Assembly (NCBI GenBank): GCA_020310875.1
Contig: CM035444.1
Coordinates: 112,521,795-112,585,794, forward strand
DNA from: Ceratopteris richardii
Lineage: Eukaryota; Streptophyta; Polypodiopsida; Polypodiales; Pteridaceae
Direction: 5' to 3'
Length of the DNA stretch: 64,000 nt
In this document: piece after piece, positions 1-10,900 of the stretch
How the letters are laid out: the number at the start of each line of letters is the position of its first letter
How positions within the stretch are numbered: the stretch's first letter is position 1
Position numbers and translations under genes: made by a program
Notes under the pieces: generated by a model
Told to the model about the DNA's origin: nothing
The model's database searches: none
The model's input: the letters and a program-made list of their open reading frames with translations, nothing else

Positions 1-160
1 GGAGGAATAGATGCAATGTGTACATACACTTCAATCATATGGCTAAAAGTCTCAATTAGAGTTTCTAAATTAGGGGTTTAAAACCCTAATATCAAAATTA
101 GTGTTTTTGAAATAGGATTTCTGAATTAGAATATTTCTAATAGGTTTTTTAAAATAGGAC

Positions 161-835
<675 letters not shown>

Positions 836-910
836 CACTCTTTTCTCTCTCTCTCTCTCTCATACACATGCATACATACATAAAACACATACTCATATCC
901 ACATATATAT

Positions 911-1613
911 TCATAAAAGCAATGCGTACCGTGCATTATCACGATGATGAGCCATAAGTGTCCGCATCTCTTTTAAACACCACTTATGCGACCATCCTAT
1001 CCCAAACTCTGTCTCAAGTGAACTAAGTACGTATTTTTTATCCCTCTCATCATGGTCACTAAAAAATTTAAAAAAATCATGTAAATAAAACATAAAATAT
1101 TTATTTCAATTTATATGTAAAATTTATACTTACTTCCATTGTAAGTGGACAAGGTGTAGGTAAGAGTCGCATAATGCTTGCATTCTTCTCTTGAACTCCA
1201 ATCCATTCCCTATGTACACAATGTTTCCCTCTGACTCTATATCACACTCTAACCCTAAGGTGCCTATGTATGTCCTCATACGCACCTGTGCTCTGCTATC
1301 ATGATCTGGAGGTGGTATAGGTGTCCTGAAAATAGATAGATAAAAATAAACAATAATATGTGTTAAAATATCATTAAAATTTTTTTTGAAAAAAAAACAT
1401 ACCTATGAGCAGATAGTTGTCTTCCTGCATGGGAGCCGCAGAAGAGCCCTCCTCTGATTGCTGAGTAAGCACCTGGATCGTATAATCCAGATCATCATCA
1501 GGCATCTCTGAGTACTCATGCATGATGATCCCTAGAGTATCAGGCGGAACTCTTGCTCTCATAAGACTTTTTATGAGAGTGAGTTTCACCTTTCTCTCTC
1601 TACTACGATCCAT
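911..1613 (-). CDS. Small three-exon gene, possibly transposase-derived
   Basis: The function is not recognised. A three-exon model fits: exon 1 runs from ATG 1613 to 1403 (donor AG|GTATGT), exon 2 about 1305 to 1134 (donor AA|GTAAGT), and exon 3 from 1058 (acceptor TTTTTTAG) to a stop at 911-913. Exons 2 and 3 join in frame across the intron. For exon 1 to 2, the acceptor CCTCCAG|AT at 1306 keeps the frame, while the alternative TTTTCAG at 1326 gives a stop. The product is about 175 aa. It is basic and Arg-rich at the N-terminus with an acidic stretch EMPDDDLD. The C-terminus has the pattern VLSSLETEF, then WSHKWCLKEMR and HHRDNARYAL, which loosely resembles the N-terminal region of plant Ptta/En-Spm transposase-related proteins; that link is inference. 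There are no stops or frameshifts in the model. It lies between two microsatellites. Confidence 0.5.
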
Positions 1614-1640
1614 AATACTTGTACATATAAAACAAAATGG

Positions 1641-3045
1641 GTTAGAAATCAATATATATACGTGTACATATGTATGTGTGTATATGTGTATGTAGGTGTA
1701 TATGTGAGTGTGTGTATGCATGTAAGCATGTAGGTATGCATATGCATGTGCATTATGCATGCAAATGTATGCATGTGTGTGTATGTGTGTGTGTGTGTAT
1801 GCATGTAAGTTTGTTTTTATGCATATGCATATGCATTATGTATGCATATGTATGCATGCATGTGTATGTGTGTGTGTATGTGTCTCTATGTGTGTGTATG
1901 TGTCTCTATGTGTGTGTATGCATATATATGTGTGTATGTCTCTATGTGTATGTCTCTATGTGTTTGTCTATGCATATATGTGTGTGTATGTGTCCATGTG
2001 TGTGTATGTGTCCATGTGTGTGTATGTGTGTGTATGTGTGTCTATGTGTGTGTGTGTCTATGTGTGTATATACGAGTGTATTTGTATATATGTGTCTATA
2101 TGCATGTGTATGTATGTGTGTAAATGTGTGTGGATGTGTGTATGTGTGTGTGTATGTGTGTGTGTAAGTGTGTATGTGTGTGTATATGTGTGTGTCTATG
2201 TGTGTATATACATGTGTATCTGTATATACATGTCTATATGCATGTGTATGTGTGTGTAAATGTGTGTGGATGCGTGTATGTATGTGTGTAAGTCTGTATG
2301 TGTCTATGTGTGTGTGTATCTCTCTGTGTGTGTGTGTAAGTTTGTATGTGTCTGTGTGTGTCTATGGGTGTAAGTGTGTGTGTGTCTATGTGTGTATGTT
2401 TGTGTGTATGCATGTATAAGTGTGTTTGTGTATGTGTATGTGTGTGTCTATGTGTGTGTGTAAATCTATGTGTATATGTGTGTGTATGTGTATATGTGTA
2501 TATGTGTGTATGTGTATATGTGTGTATGTGTCCATGTGTGTGTATGTATCTATGTGTGTGTATGTGTCTATGTGTGTATGTGTATGCATGTAAGCATGTA
2601 TCTATGCATATGCATGTGCATTATGTATGCATATGTGTGTGTATGTGTGTATATGTCTGTGTATGCATGTAAGTATGTATGTATGTATATGCATATGCAT
2701 TATGTATGCATATGCATTATGTATGCATATGTATGCATGTATGTGTATTTGTGTGTATGTCTCTTTATGTGTGTGTGTGTGCGTATGCATATATATGTGT
2801 GTATGTGTCTGTGTGTGTGTGTCTCTCTCTCTATGTGTGTGTGTGTGTCTATGTGTGTATATGTATGTGTGTGTATGCATGTAAGCATGTATGTATGAAA
2901 ATTCATGTGCATTATGTATGCATGTGTGTGTATGTCTCTCTACATGTGTATGTGTGTATGCATATGTATGCATGTGTGTGTATGTGTGTGTATGCATGTA
3001 ATTATGTATGTATGCATATGCATATGCATTATGTGTGTATGTGTC
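1641..3045. repeat. TG/TATG-rich simple array with TATGCA higher-order units
   Basis: About 1.4 kb of imperfect (TATGTG)n and (TG)n. At intervals it carries a recognisable unit containing TATGCATATGCAT followed by TTATGTATGCATATG, for example near 1735, 1817, 2605, 2690 and 3014. Alternation of C and Y codons makes many false reading frames in it. It ends abruptly at 3045, where the LTR of element I begins. The same kind of array, with the same TATGCATATGCAT units, begins at 62239 on the other side of the retroelement nest. Confidence 0.95.
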
Positions 3046-3652
3046 TGTTGAAGCTCAAAGTCAAGGACAAAGCATGGAAGCACATCAAAAGGTGGACACA
3101 CAAGGAAAGGGAGCAAGTAGGGATCTCCAAGAAGTGTATGTCAAATTTTCAGAAGAATCCCCTACAAAAATAGTGATTTTCATCACTAAAAACCATTGTA
3201 AATACCATTATCTATTTTTGTAACTCCATTTTGTTCAAGCCGAGGAGTCCTCGAGCTTGAGGAGTATTAGAAGTACCATCGTACCAATTTTCATAATATT
3301 TAGACTTCGTTTGAGCCCTCAAATAAGCCCTGGAACCTAATTTTTAACTAGGCCGGACACTAGGTCTGGACAGGGCCAAAACTAGTCAAAAAACTATAAA
3401 AAGAGCTAGAGAGCTCATTTTTGGGGGGAGCTTGTTAGAGAATAGAGCTTTTGGTAAGAGAACTCCTTTGCAATCTAAGCTTTCCATTGTTCCTCTCTTT
3501 GATCTTACTTTGTGCGTGTGTGTGTATGTGTGTGCATGTTTGTGTGCTTTCACTCACGCACTTGTGCCTTCACTTGCTCGTGGTCTTCATACCGGTCCTC
3601 ATGTCTCCGCGGATTGGCAAGTAAAGGAGGTGGTGCTTACGCTTGAGTTACA
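3046..3652 (+). repeat. 5' LTR of gypsy element I
   Basis: 607 bp, beginning TGTTGAAGC and ending GAGTTACA. It aligns along its length with the inverted 715-bp LTRs of element II: shared blocks include the segment around CCTAATTTTTAACTAGG and the promoter block CTATAAAAAGAGCT at about 3391-3404, a good TATA box. A TG-rich patch at 3510-3540 corresponds to the CA-rich patch in the element II LTR. Divergence from element II is clear, so this is an older or different subfamily. Confidence 0.88.
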
Positions 3653-3660
3653 CCAAATTT

Positions 3661-3678
3661 TTGCGCCGTTGCCGGGGA
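3661..3678 (+). other. Primer-binding site, tRNA-Asp type
   Basis: The 18 bases starting TTGCGCCGTTGCC and ending GGGGA match the complement of the plant tRNA-Asp 3' end (TGGCGCCGTTGCCGGGGA) with one mismatch. They sit 8 bases after the LTR end, as in element II. A good splice-donor sequence, ATG|GTAAGA, follows at 3704-3712. Confidence 0.85.
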
Positions 3679-4006
3679 GAGAGCTTCGAGGACGAGCGTT
3701 GTGATGGTAAGATCGTAAAATTGCGATGTTGGAAGGTAAAAAAACTGTTGTTTTTGTTCATTTTCTGATTTTTCTTCTTCATCTTCTTCATCATCATCAT
3801 CTCCACCATCTTCCATCTTCTTCTTCATAGAACTTTCTTGTTTTTTAGTGCATTTTCACCATTTTCATACCATTTTTCATGCATTATTGTGTGGGAAGGA
3901 GTAAGGAGATGCAAAGGAGAACAAGCACCTATGTTTTTTCATGATTTTTTGCACATACGGAGCTCGCCATTGCCGGCGCTCAGAAATTTGAATTTCCCGC
4001 CAAAAA

Positions 4007-4160
4007 ACACGATTTTGTGATGAAAATCGCGATTCTGTGAAAATTCAAAATTTTTTGAAAAATCACGATTTTCTGTTTCCCGCCTAAAAGCTTGCTGAAA
4101 GAATCACGATTCTGTGGTCATTCTCAGAATCGCGATTCTGTGGTTGTGCTCAAAATCGGT
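4007..4160 (+). repeat. Leader repeats with AATCGCGATT core
   Basis: About five degenerate copies of a unit resembling AATCGCGATTCTGTG (for example near 4007, 4025, 4063, 4103 and 4130) lie between the primer site and the coding region. The core is a palindrome sharing ATCGCGAT with the leader minisatellite of element II. Two TTTCCCGCC motifs flank the cluster (about 3993 and 4076). Confidence 0.65.
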
Positions 4161-5507
4161 TTTTCTCAAAGCCCCTCGCGTGCCGAAACTCCATCCACTC
4201 CACCTCATCCCACCCCACCACCCATTGTAAATAGACCGCAACCAGGGTCTGTTCTTGCAGATCCAACCCCAGAAGGCTTGGACATGATGTTCAAGGCCTA
4301 CCAGGCTCGACTTCAAGAAGGGCCAACAGCTGCAAACCTAGACAAGAGTTACCCTACAGCAGATTTAGAGATTGAACGGATGAAAATGTGCATGAAAATG
4401 GTAGAACAAGCTCAAGCTATACTGGAGACTAGTGAAAAGTTCAATCAGACAAACTCTGTCAAACCAGATTTGCATTTACAGGGCTTACTAGAAAGATTGG
4501 AGCAATTCGTAAACAAACCACAAGTTTCTTTACCACCACAGGTTCAACCAGTCATGGAAAGAGGAAGCTCACCACCAATGGGAGCGTATGTTCCTAATTC
4601 CACGGATGCTGGAATACCTCCTTCAATTCAACAGTACTCTCAAGAGTTCTTGCGGGAAATACAAGAGGAGAAATGGGCCAAGGAGAAGGGTAATTCCCCT
4701 CCTATTCTTGAGATTGATGATCTTCATGATCAATTTCCCCAAGACATTCCATCTATTTACGGAGATGAAGCAGAACAACAAGAAGACGAAAGGTTAGATT
4801 TTGAATCTAATACCTTAGAAGAACTACCTCAATTTCCAGGCCCATGGGAATCTGAATCTCTCCAGATTAGAGCTCCCACAATACTAGTAAGAAATGAAGA
4901 CTCAGTGGTTCCAAGGAACACGGATGTCATGAAGAACACTAAGGTTCAGTGTCATCTCACTGTAGAAGAGCTGCTCAAAGCAAAACCTGAGCTTTGGAAT
5001 CATGTGAAAGATCAAGTTCCAGAACTTGACTCCAAAATGCCAAAAGCGGGCTCTAAACAAAAAGTATCAGAGATACCTCTAGACAAAATAGGGGACATGT
5101 GTGAGGGTGAAGAAGGTAATACTTATCTTCCAATCACCTACCAAGGTTACACAACCAAAGCAATCATAGATTCAGGTGCTGGTGTTGCTATTGCGACCAC
5201 CTCTTTGTGGAAGCAATGGGGCAAGCCCACATTAAGACCAACTAGAATGAAGCTTCAAATGGCTGATGGTCATTTTGAAAGACCTCTAGGATTGCTAGAA
5301 GGGATAACTCTAACCACTTGTGGTGTAGAGTTTGAGCACACATTTGCTATATGTGACTTTGAGAAAAATAATGTCTATGAGATGATCCTAAGAAGACCCT
5401 TCGTGTATAGAGCGTTACGTTACCAATTTATTTTTGACGCCATAGGAAGAGAAAAAGGATGTGTGAAATATGTTGAAAAAAAAATAAAACAAATTATACA
5501 TAGATAA
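4092..5507 (+). CDS. Partial gypsy polyprotein: linker region plus retropepsin
   Basis: A 471-codon open frame with no stop. Its first codon is TTG, and the first in-frame ATG is in the DMMFKAY segment at about 4284. From about 4230 to 5403 it is colinear with residues about 890-1398 of the element II gag-pol protein. It includes the conserved GSVLADPTPEGLDMM block, a repeat-poor acidic linker, and a retropepsin-like domain with the catalytic signature IIDSGAGVAIATT near 5167 and MILRRPF near 5390 (usually ILGRPF, so the conserved Gly is Arg). The last 35 codons after 5403 are unrelated flanking sequence. Gag lies upstream of this region in element II but is missing here. The 260 bases after it (5404-5666) hold nothing recognisable. 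Confidence 0.75.
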   Translation: MLKESRFCGHSQNRDSVVVLKIGFSQSPSRAETPSTPPHPTPPPIVNRPQPGSVLADPTPEGLDMMFKAYQARLQEGPTAANLDKSYPTADLEIERMKMCMKMVEQAQAILETSEKFNQTNSVKPDLHLQGLLERLEQFVNKPQVSLPPQVQPVMERGSSPPMGAYVPNSTDAGIPPSIQQYSQEFLREIQEEKWAKEKGNSPPILEIDDLHDQFPQDIPSIYGDEAEQQEDERLDFESNTLEELPQFPGPWESESLQIRAPTILVRNEDSVVPRNTDVMKNTKVQCHLTVEELLKAKPELWNHVKDQVPELDSKMPKAGSKQKVSEIPLDKIGDMCEGEEGNTYLPITYQGYTTKAIIDSGAGVAIATTSLWKQWGKPTLRPTRMKLQMADGHFERPLGLLEGITLTTCGVEFEHTFAICDFEKNNVYEMILRRPFVYRALRYQFIFDAIGREKGCVKYVEKKIKQIIHR

Positions 5508-5666
5508 TCGAAAAAAAGTATGACTGCAATTCAAACTCGAATATATAAAAAAAACTCACATTTCATATAATTAGCCATAGCGCTATAACATTCAGATGGA
5601 TCATTCGAGAACTATGAGCAGAAGTAGAGCCCAGTTTAGAAAATGAGACCATCAAGATAAATCACC

Positions 5667-6659
5667 ATGGAGATTATTCGTGAAGAACTTTTTTCTGCAC
5701 TTAAAGTTATTCAACAACAAGTCTAGGAGATACAAGAAAACCAAGAAAGGATTCAACACCAAAATATTCAAGATGTAATCATAAAGCTTCAAAGGCAAAT
5801 CTAAGAGTTGCAGATCATTGTAAATCAAGATTCTTCAAATACCTCCATGACAACCAAGATGAAGAAAGGTGCAAAAGTGAGCATGATTGAGAAAATTGAT
5901 GGGACAAGCTCATAGTTTTGAGGATTTTTGCAACAAGTGAAACTATTCATAAGAATGCAACTAGACAAGTACCCAAATGATGCTTCTCAAGTAAGACTCA
6001 TAGGAACTGTATTATGTGGCCCTGCTCTTTCATGGTTTGCACCTATCCTTGAGAAGTATATGGATATTTTGTATGATCTCAAGGCCTTTGTTTGAGAGTT
6101 CACATCTTCTTTTGGAGATACTAATTGTTCGCATGTTGTTGAAACAAAGCTAAGGAAGCTACACCAAGAAATTAGACTTGCGTCTACGTATGCATGAGAA
6201 TTTAGACAAATCATTTGTGATCTCGCATGGCATGGGGACTATTTTATCAACCAATTTTGATGGAGCTTATGTGATGATGTCAAGGACCTCATGCTAGCCA
6301 TACAAAAGGTAAACACTTTGAATGAATTCATGAATCAAGAAACTAAGTGTGATAATAGGTTGTTCGAAAGAAAGCAAGAGAAGGAAACTCATATTAGAGA
6401 TCAAGAATACAAGTTTACCTCAGTTCCTCAACAACATATGTTGGAAGAATCTCAACCAAAACCCATGCAGTTGGATAACATCAGGGTCGAAAGACTTACG
6501 CCAAAGGAAAGAAAACATCAGAACGACAATGCATTATGCTTTTATTGTGGAGATCATTACCATATGGTATTCAAATGTCCTGAGAAGAGACAAGTTGGAA
6601 TTAGGACTTCGACAATCACCATCCATATCGAAGGAATTATCATCAGAGTCATAAGATGA
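5667..6659 (+). pseudogene. Ty3/gypsy (chromovirus-like) gag pseudogene with zinc knuckle
   Basis: One continuous frame from ATG 5667 to TGA 6659 carries seven in-frame stops but no frameshift. It reads as an N-terminal coiled, Gln-rich region, then a retrotransposon gag domain (FLQQVKLFIRMQLDKYP, then CGPALSWFAPILEKY, then KLRKLHQEI). Near the C-terminus is a CX2CX4HX4C zinc knuckle (C-F-Y-C-G-D-H-Y-H-M-V-F-K-C at about 6538-6580). This gag is unrelated in sequence to that of elements I-III. Several of the stops could come from C-to-T or G-to-A change of Arg, Gln or Trp codons. No pol follows; a PPT and LTR come about 200 bp downstream, so pol was lost by internal deletion or was never present. 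Confidence 0.75.
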
Positions 6660-6855
6660 ATGCCCATCATGAGAATCATGTTGTTAATCTTTGTACCTAG
6701 ATATACTACATACCCTTTCCAATTTTATCATGGATATCGATCATCATCATGTTCCAATACCACATATCATGAACACTACAAAGAGCAAGAGCTATGAAGA
6801 TTCAAGCTCTAGAAGATCTCACAATCACATAACTACTCCTTGTGGAGCTCGTCGC

Positions 6856-7515
6856 TTGAGGGGGAGTGGATGTCATGCACACAAAGGAGACTATCTTGAA
6901 CCTTAGATTCCATGTGAATCTCTATATCTCATTATTGGTTTAGAATTTGGAGAAATTAATGCTTCCATCATGTCCAAAACGTGTAAAATCCCTAAGATCC
7001 ACTATCTATTTGCCTCACTCCGATGTCTTGTTTTGAATTGATGAAAATATCATAACCACCATTGATGAATCGCCCTTGAAAACCTATATAAGGATGGGTT
7101 GGCCACATATATACTAGTCATTCCAATGCCAATCTTAGGAGCTCAAGGATTCGTGATCTCCAAGTGAGTACTTTCCAAGCTCTAGTTCGAGTTCTAGTCT
7201 TGTGCCTTGTTCTAGTCTTGTGCCTTGTTCTAGTCTTGTCTAGTATAGTATCTTGGACATCTTGTCATATCCTGTTGTAATCACATAGTACAAGATCCTT
7301 TCTAGTTACTCCTTGTATCTATTTTGTCTCCTTGAAGGGAGTTCTTGTAATCTATATATCTTGCTTCATACCTATGGTCTCGGGTTGTGGGATCTCTTGT
7401 ATCATCTCTAGCTCAGTTATCCATACCTTTAAGTCCCAGGTCATGGGACATCTTGTATGAGTTATGTACTCCTAGACGGAGTGCCTTAGATTCAATTAAG
7501 TCACACAACACACCA
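6856..7515 (+). repeat. Polypurine tract and 3' LTR of the gag-only gypsy remnant
   Basis: The tract TTGAGGGGGAGTGGA (6856-6870) directly precedes TGTCATGCAC, a typical LTR start at 6871. A TATA-like TATATAAGG lies at about 7082. Downstream, the phrase TTCTAGTCTTGTGCC is tandemly repeated (about 7190-7238). The right end is not defined by a duplication or a second copy; about 7515 (...ACAACACA) is my estimate. No matching 5' LTR is visible upstream of the gag pseudogene. Confidence 0.6.
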
Positions 7516-7959
7516 CATACACCTTGGGGTGCTCATGACCATGATGACTCCAAGTTGTACCGTATATGGGATGGAAATTCAATGATGGATGCGGTCAGAA
7601 AGGCCATGCATCAGCAGATATGATAGTTATGCACCGTATAGTTTGGGCACTCTATCCTGGTCCAGTGAAGTGCATATGACAAGGATAACAAGAACTACAT
7701 CACAGAGGTGATCTACCATAAGTTTTGGCCAGCACCTGGGCACCTTGTTGTCAGCGCAGGGTGGATATAGCACACGACACATGAGGTGATAACCCATCGA
7801 TGATTGGAGGCTCACGATGCTTTTAGAGGAGGCTTACCAAAGCATGTATGGCTAGATGTTGAGGAGTGGAAGATGATTTGTGATGAGCAACAGCAGACTC
7901 TTGATCGATATTGTCAGTCGCAGGAAATTTTTGAGGGTTTAGGACCGATGAGAACTGTT
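7516..7959 (+). other. Unresolved segment, possible transposase remnant
   Basis: There is no intact reading frame. A short plus-strand stretch near 7825-7900 reads FRGGLPKHVWLDVEEWKM and then ICDEQQQTLDRY, interrupted upstream by stops. The GLPKHVW...EEW pattern vaguely resembles plant transposase-associated sequences (Ptta/En-Spm type). That is weak inference, and nothing else is recognisable. Confidence 0.2.
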
Positions 7960-10900
7960 TAATTCCTAAGAGCTCATGTGTGGCTAATTAAGATTGTAAG
8001 CAGGTCTTAGGGACCCACATCTATCTTTGGTACCCAAATGGAGTGTACACACTATGGAAGGAAACTTTGATGTACTACCCAAGGCCGTGTTGACTTCATC
8101 AACTGCTTCTTAGGCATTGATTGTTCCAAAAAGGAAGCAAGCTAGTGCTCATCCTTGTGTACCCAAATTTGCTTCACACCATAGATCGCTTTGCCTCGAG
8201 ATGTCACTTGTCTTTGGGATTCCATACTCATTACAATCCACTTATCATGTTTCCTTGATTGAGCTACTGAGACCATTAGTTTCTTTGGAAAAGAAGGGAG
8301 TTTCGTCCTCTCTCTAGCTTGTGCTTCAACAGTTCAATCATTTTGCATCATATAGTTTTGGACAACAACAACATCTTTTTCTTCATGATTAACCCTAGAA
8401 GAACTAGGAGTTTGTGCCATGCCTAGATCATTGATTGTGAAACTTCCTAGTTCAATCTTGATTCGCTATTTATTTACTCAAACCTAAAGAAGTCCACTCC
8501 TTAGGTTTAAATTGACTCCATGATCGTAGATCCAATCTTGACCAAGGATGAGAGACTCAGTAAGGTCTTCGTCGTGGCAAACTAGCACTCTGATTGTCAT
8601 ATGGACATCTTGGATGGAGATGGGAAGCTCCACCTCACCCTTGCAAGGGGTTTCCACTCCTCCTAATCCTAGAAGATAAGATTCAATAAGATTGATGAAC
8701 AAGTCCATGTATTGACAACAATAATATCTTACAGTGCTATTGGATTCCCTTGAGACAATCAAAGCCTTGATTGTCTTCACGGTCATGCCCTATCTTGAAT
8801 CTATTGTTATAAAAGGAGGTTTGTCTATGATGCAATGAGAGGGAACATTCTTAGTCTGGCACATAGCCATATGATACCTTGGGACTTCGTTATTAACCTG
8901 CCTGGGCTGATCTATGCCTTGTCTTCTCAACTTCATATGTCTGATACATTCTAAGCCCTCTGCGTGGGCTTCTTCATGAATTCTTTTCTCTTATTTTTTG
9001 CACTTCTTAGCTATGTTGAGTTGATTTAGCATCTCTTCCGTTAAAGGCTCTTGATATAGCTTTACTCTACAACCACTTATATAACTTGGTAAGACCTTGC
9101 CGTCTTAGGTAGCTAGTTGGACCGGTGCACTTGTGATATCCTATTGATGATCATTGGTCCATAGACATGCTTCTCCAACTTTCGAACATATTTTTTCAAT
9201 GTACACACCAAGACTAGGTCTCCCACTTTCAATCCCTTGTCTTCTACATGTGCCTCTTCTTTGCACCATATATTCTTTTAGCTCCTCTCAATCTAGTTTC
9301 ACCTAATTGTTCTAGGTCAAAAGTCTTGGATTAGAGCTCATGACCAATCAATTGATGCTCTTGTGCCACCTTCAGTGTGGGTATTAAAAATTCTAATGGA
9401 GATGTTGCATTTTGGCCAAACACCATCTGAAAGGGAGTGGCATTGAGTACCATTTTGTAGGCAACTCAATATGCCCAAACAACATGATGCAGTTGTTTGT
9501 CCCAATCAAAACATTTGTCATTAACAAGCTTAGTCAACATAGTGCACAAGATCCCATTTGTGCTCTCGGTTTGTTCGTTGGCTTGTGGATGGTATGGGGC
9601 AGAATTCTTGTGAATGACCATGAATTCTTGTAGCAAGTATTCAATGACCTTGTTCAAGAAGTAGGTACCACGGTTACTTGGTAGGTATCACGGTTACTTA
9701 CCAACTCTATAGATAATACATATCTTGTGAATATGTTTTTGAATAAAAACTTGGTTGTTGTTTGCGCATCATTCTTTTTAGTTTCTTTTACTTCTACCCA
9801 TTTGGTCATATAATCTGTGGCGACAATAATATACTCGGCATGTGAACTCTTTGTCGGGGGATTGATAAGACCTACAAAGTCTATTTCACACTTACGGAAT
9901 GCACATCCTCCCATCATGGATCTCAGTGGCATCTCGTCCTTGCATATTGGATGCTAAGTTCTCTTATATATATCGCACCGCTTCACATAAGTATGGGCAT
10001 CCATGTGAAGGGTTGGCCACCAAAAGCCTGCAAACAGAATTGCTTTGATCACTCGATCAATTCCAAAGTGTCCTCCTACCACACCTTGGCATGCAATTTC
10101 TAAGAACTTGAGATATTCACTTTCATGGATACATAGTCTTAGGTATCCATCAGTTCCATGCCTATATAGATTATCTCCAATGAGCATATACTCTTATGCC
10201 TCCTACTCTAGACTCCTCTTTCTCGCTAAAGGCATTTCTTAAGGGAATATTTTGTCCTCAAAAATTCCACCAAGGAGTGTCTCCAATCTGGTATTAAAGA
10301 CACTTGATACAGAGTAGCATGTTCCGTTGGGGGACTCTTAATACAAATTTTATAATCCTTCCACATCCTATAGACATATGCTTCCACAATTCTTCAATAT
10401 ATGCCTAATCTCTTCATATTTTGTAGGGTTTGGTGTTTCGAATGGTGTTGCCCTAATGCAACTACATGTGCTATTTGCAACCATTTCTAGTGCTCTTCTC
10501 CTTCTTCCACACAACAAGCTAAAACTCCTTAATGAGTGTGCTTGCATATACATTCTACCATTATATGATACTTTTGAGAGTTAACAACCCCTTTATCCTT
10601 TGTTCTCATTATAGAATGTTTGGGTCTGAAAGCGAGAATAGGCACAATAGCTTTAGCTTGATTGGCTACTACTTCCAAGTTGAAAAAGTAATCATCAAGA
10701 AGTTTATTTGAGACTCCTTGCACTGATTCTCCTAAAGTTAGTATAAAAAAGTGATCCGCTTGAAGATGAGTCTTGCTTTTCCTGAAAACTACTTCAAAGT
10801 TGTATTCCATTTGTAAGAGGAACCATCTTACCAATTTGCCTATGTTGCAAGGTTTGTTCACTAGGTAGAGTAGAGCCTTTGTGATCCATAGAAAACTTAA

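Larger units (their letters stand above)
3046..5403 (+). mobile_element. Ty3/gypsy element I, 5' part (truncated)
   Basis: It consists of a 5' LTR, a tRNA-Asp-type primer site, a leader with short repeats, and an open frame homologous to the middle of the element II gag-pol protein. Homology stops at about 5403, just after the protease ILGRPF-equivalent motif. No gag domain, reverse transcriptase, integrase, polypurine tract or 3' LTR follows. It is therefore a rearranged, non-autonomous fragment of the same family as element II, on the opposite strand. It was inserted at the edge of the TG array; no second copy of a target duplication (left flank GTGTC) can be seen. Confidence 0.85.

Noticed and set aside
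71..92. TTAGGGG...AACCCTAAT, a telomere-like inverted repeat
   Set aside because: A single short occurrence, not an array of TTTAGGG units; most likely chance in AT-rich DNA.
1641..3045. Many 60-166 codon frames in both strands (VCVCM, HTHTYT type), also at 62239-63790 and 126-947
   Set aside because: They are translations of TG/CA simple repeats with no start context, domain or homology.
5404..5600. Possible MITE: ends near GTGTATAGAGCG and the inverted GTTATAGCGCTA
   Set aside because: The inverted ends match poorly and no target duplication is visible.
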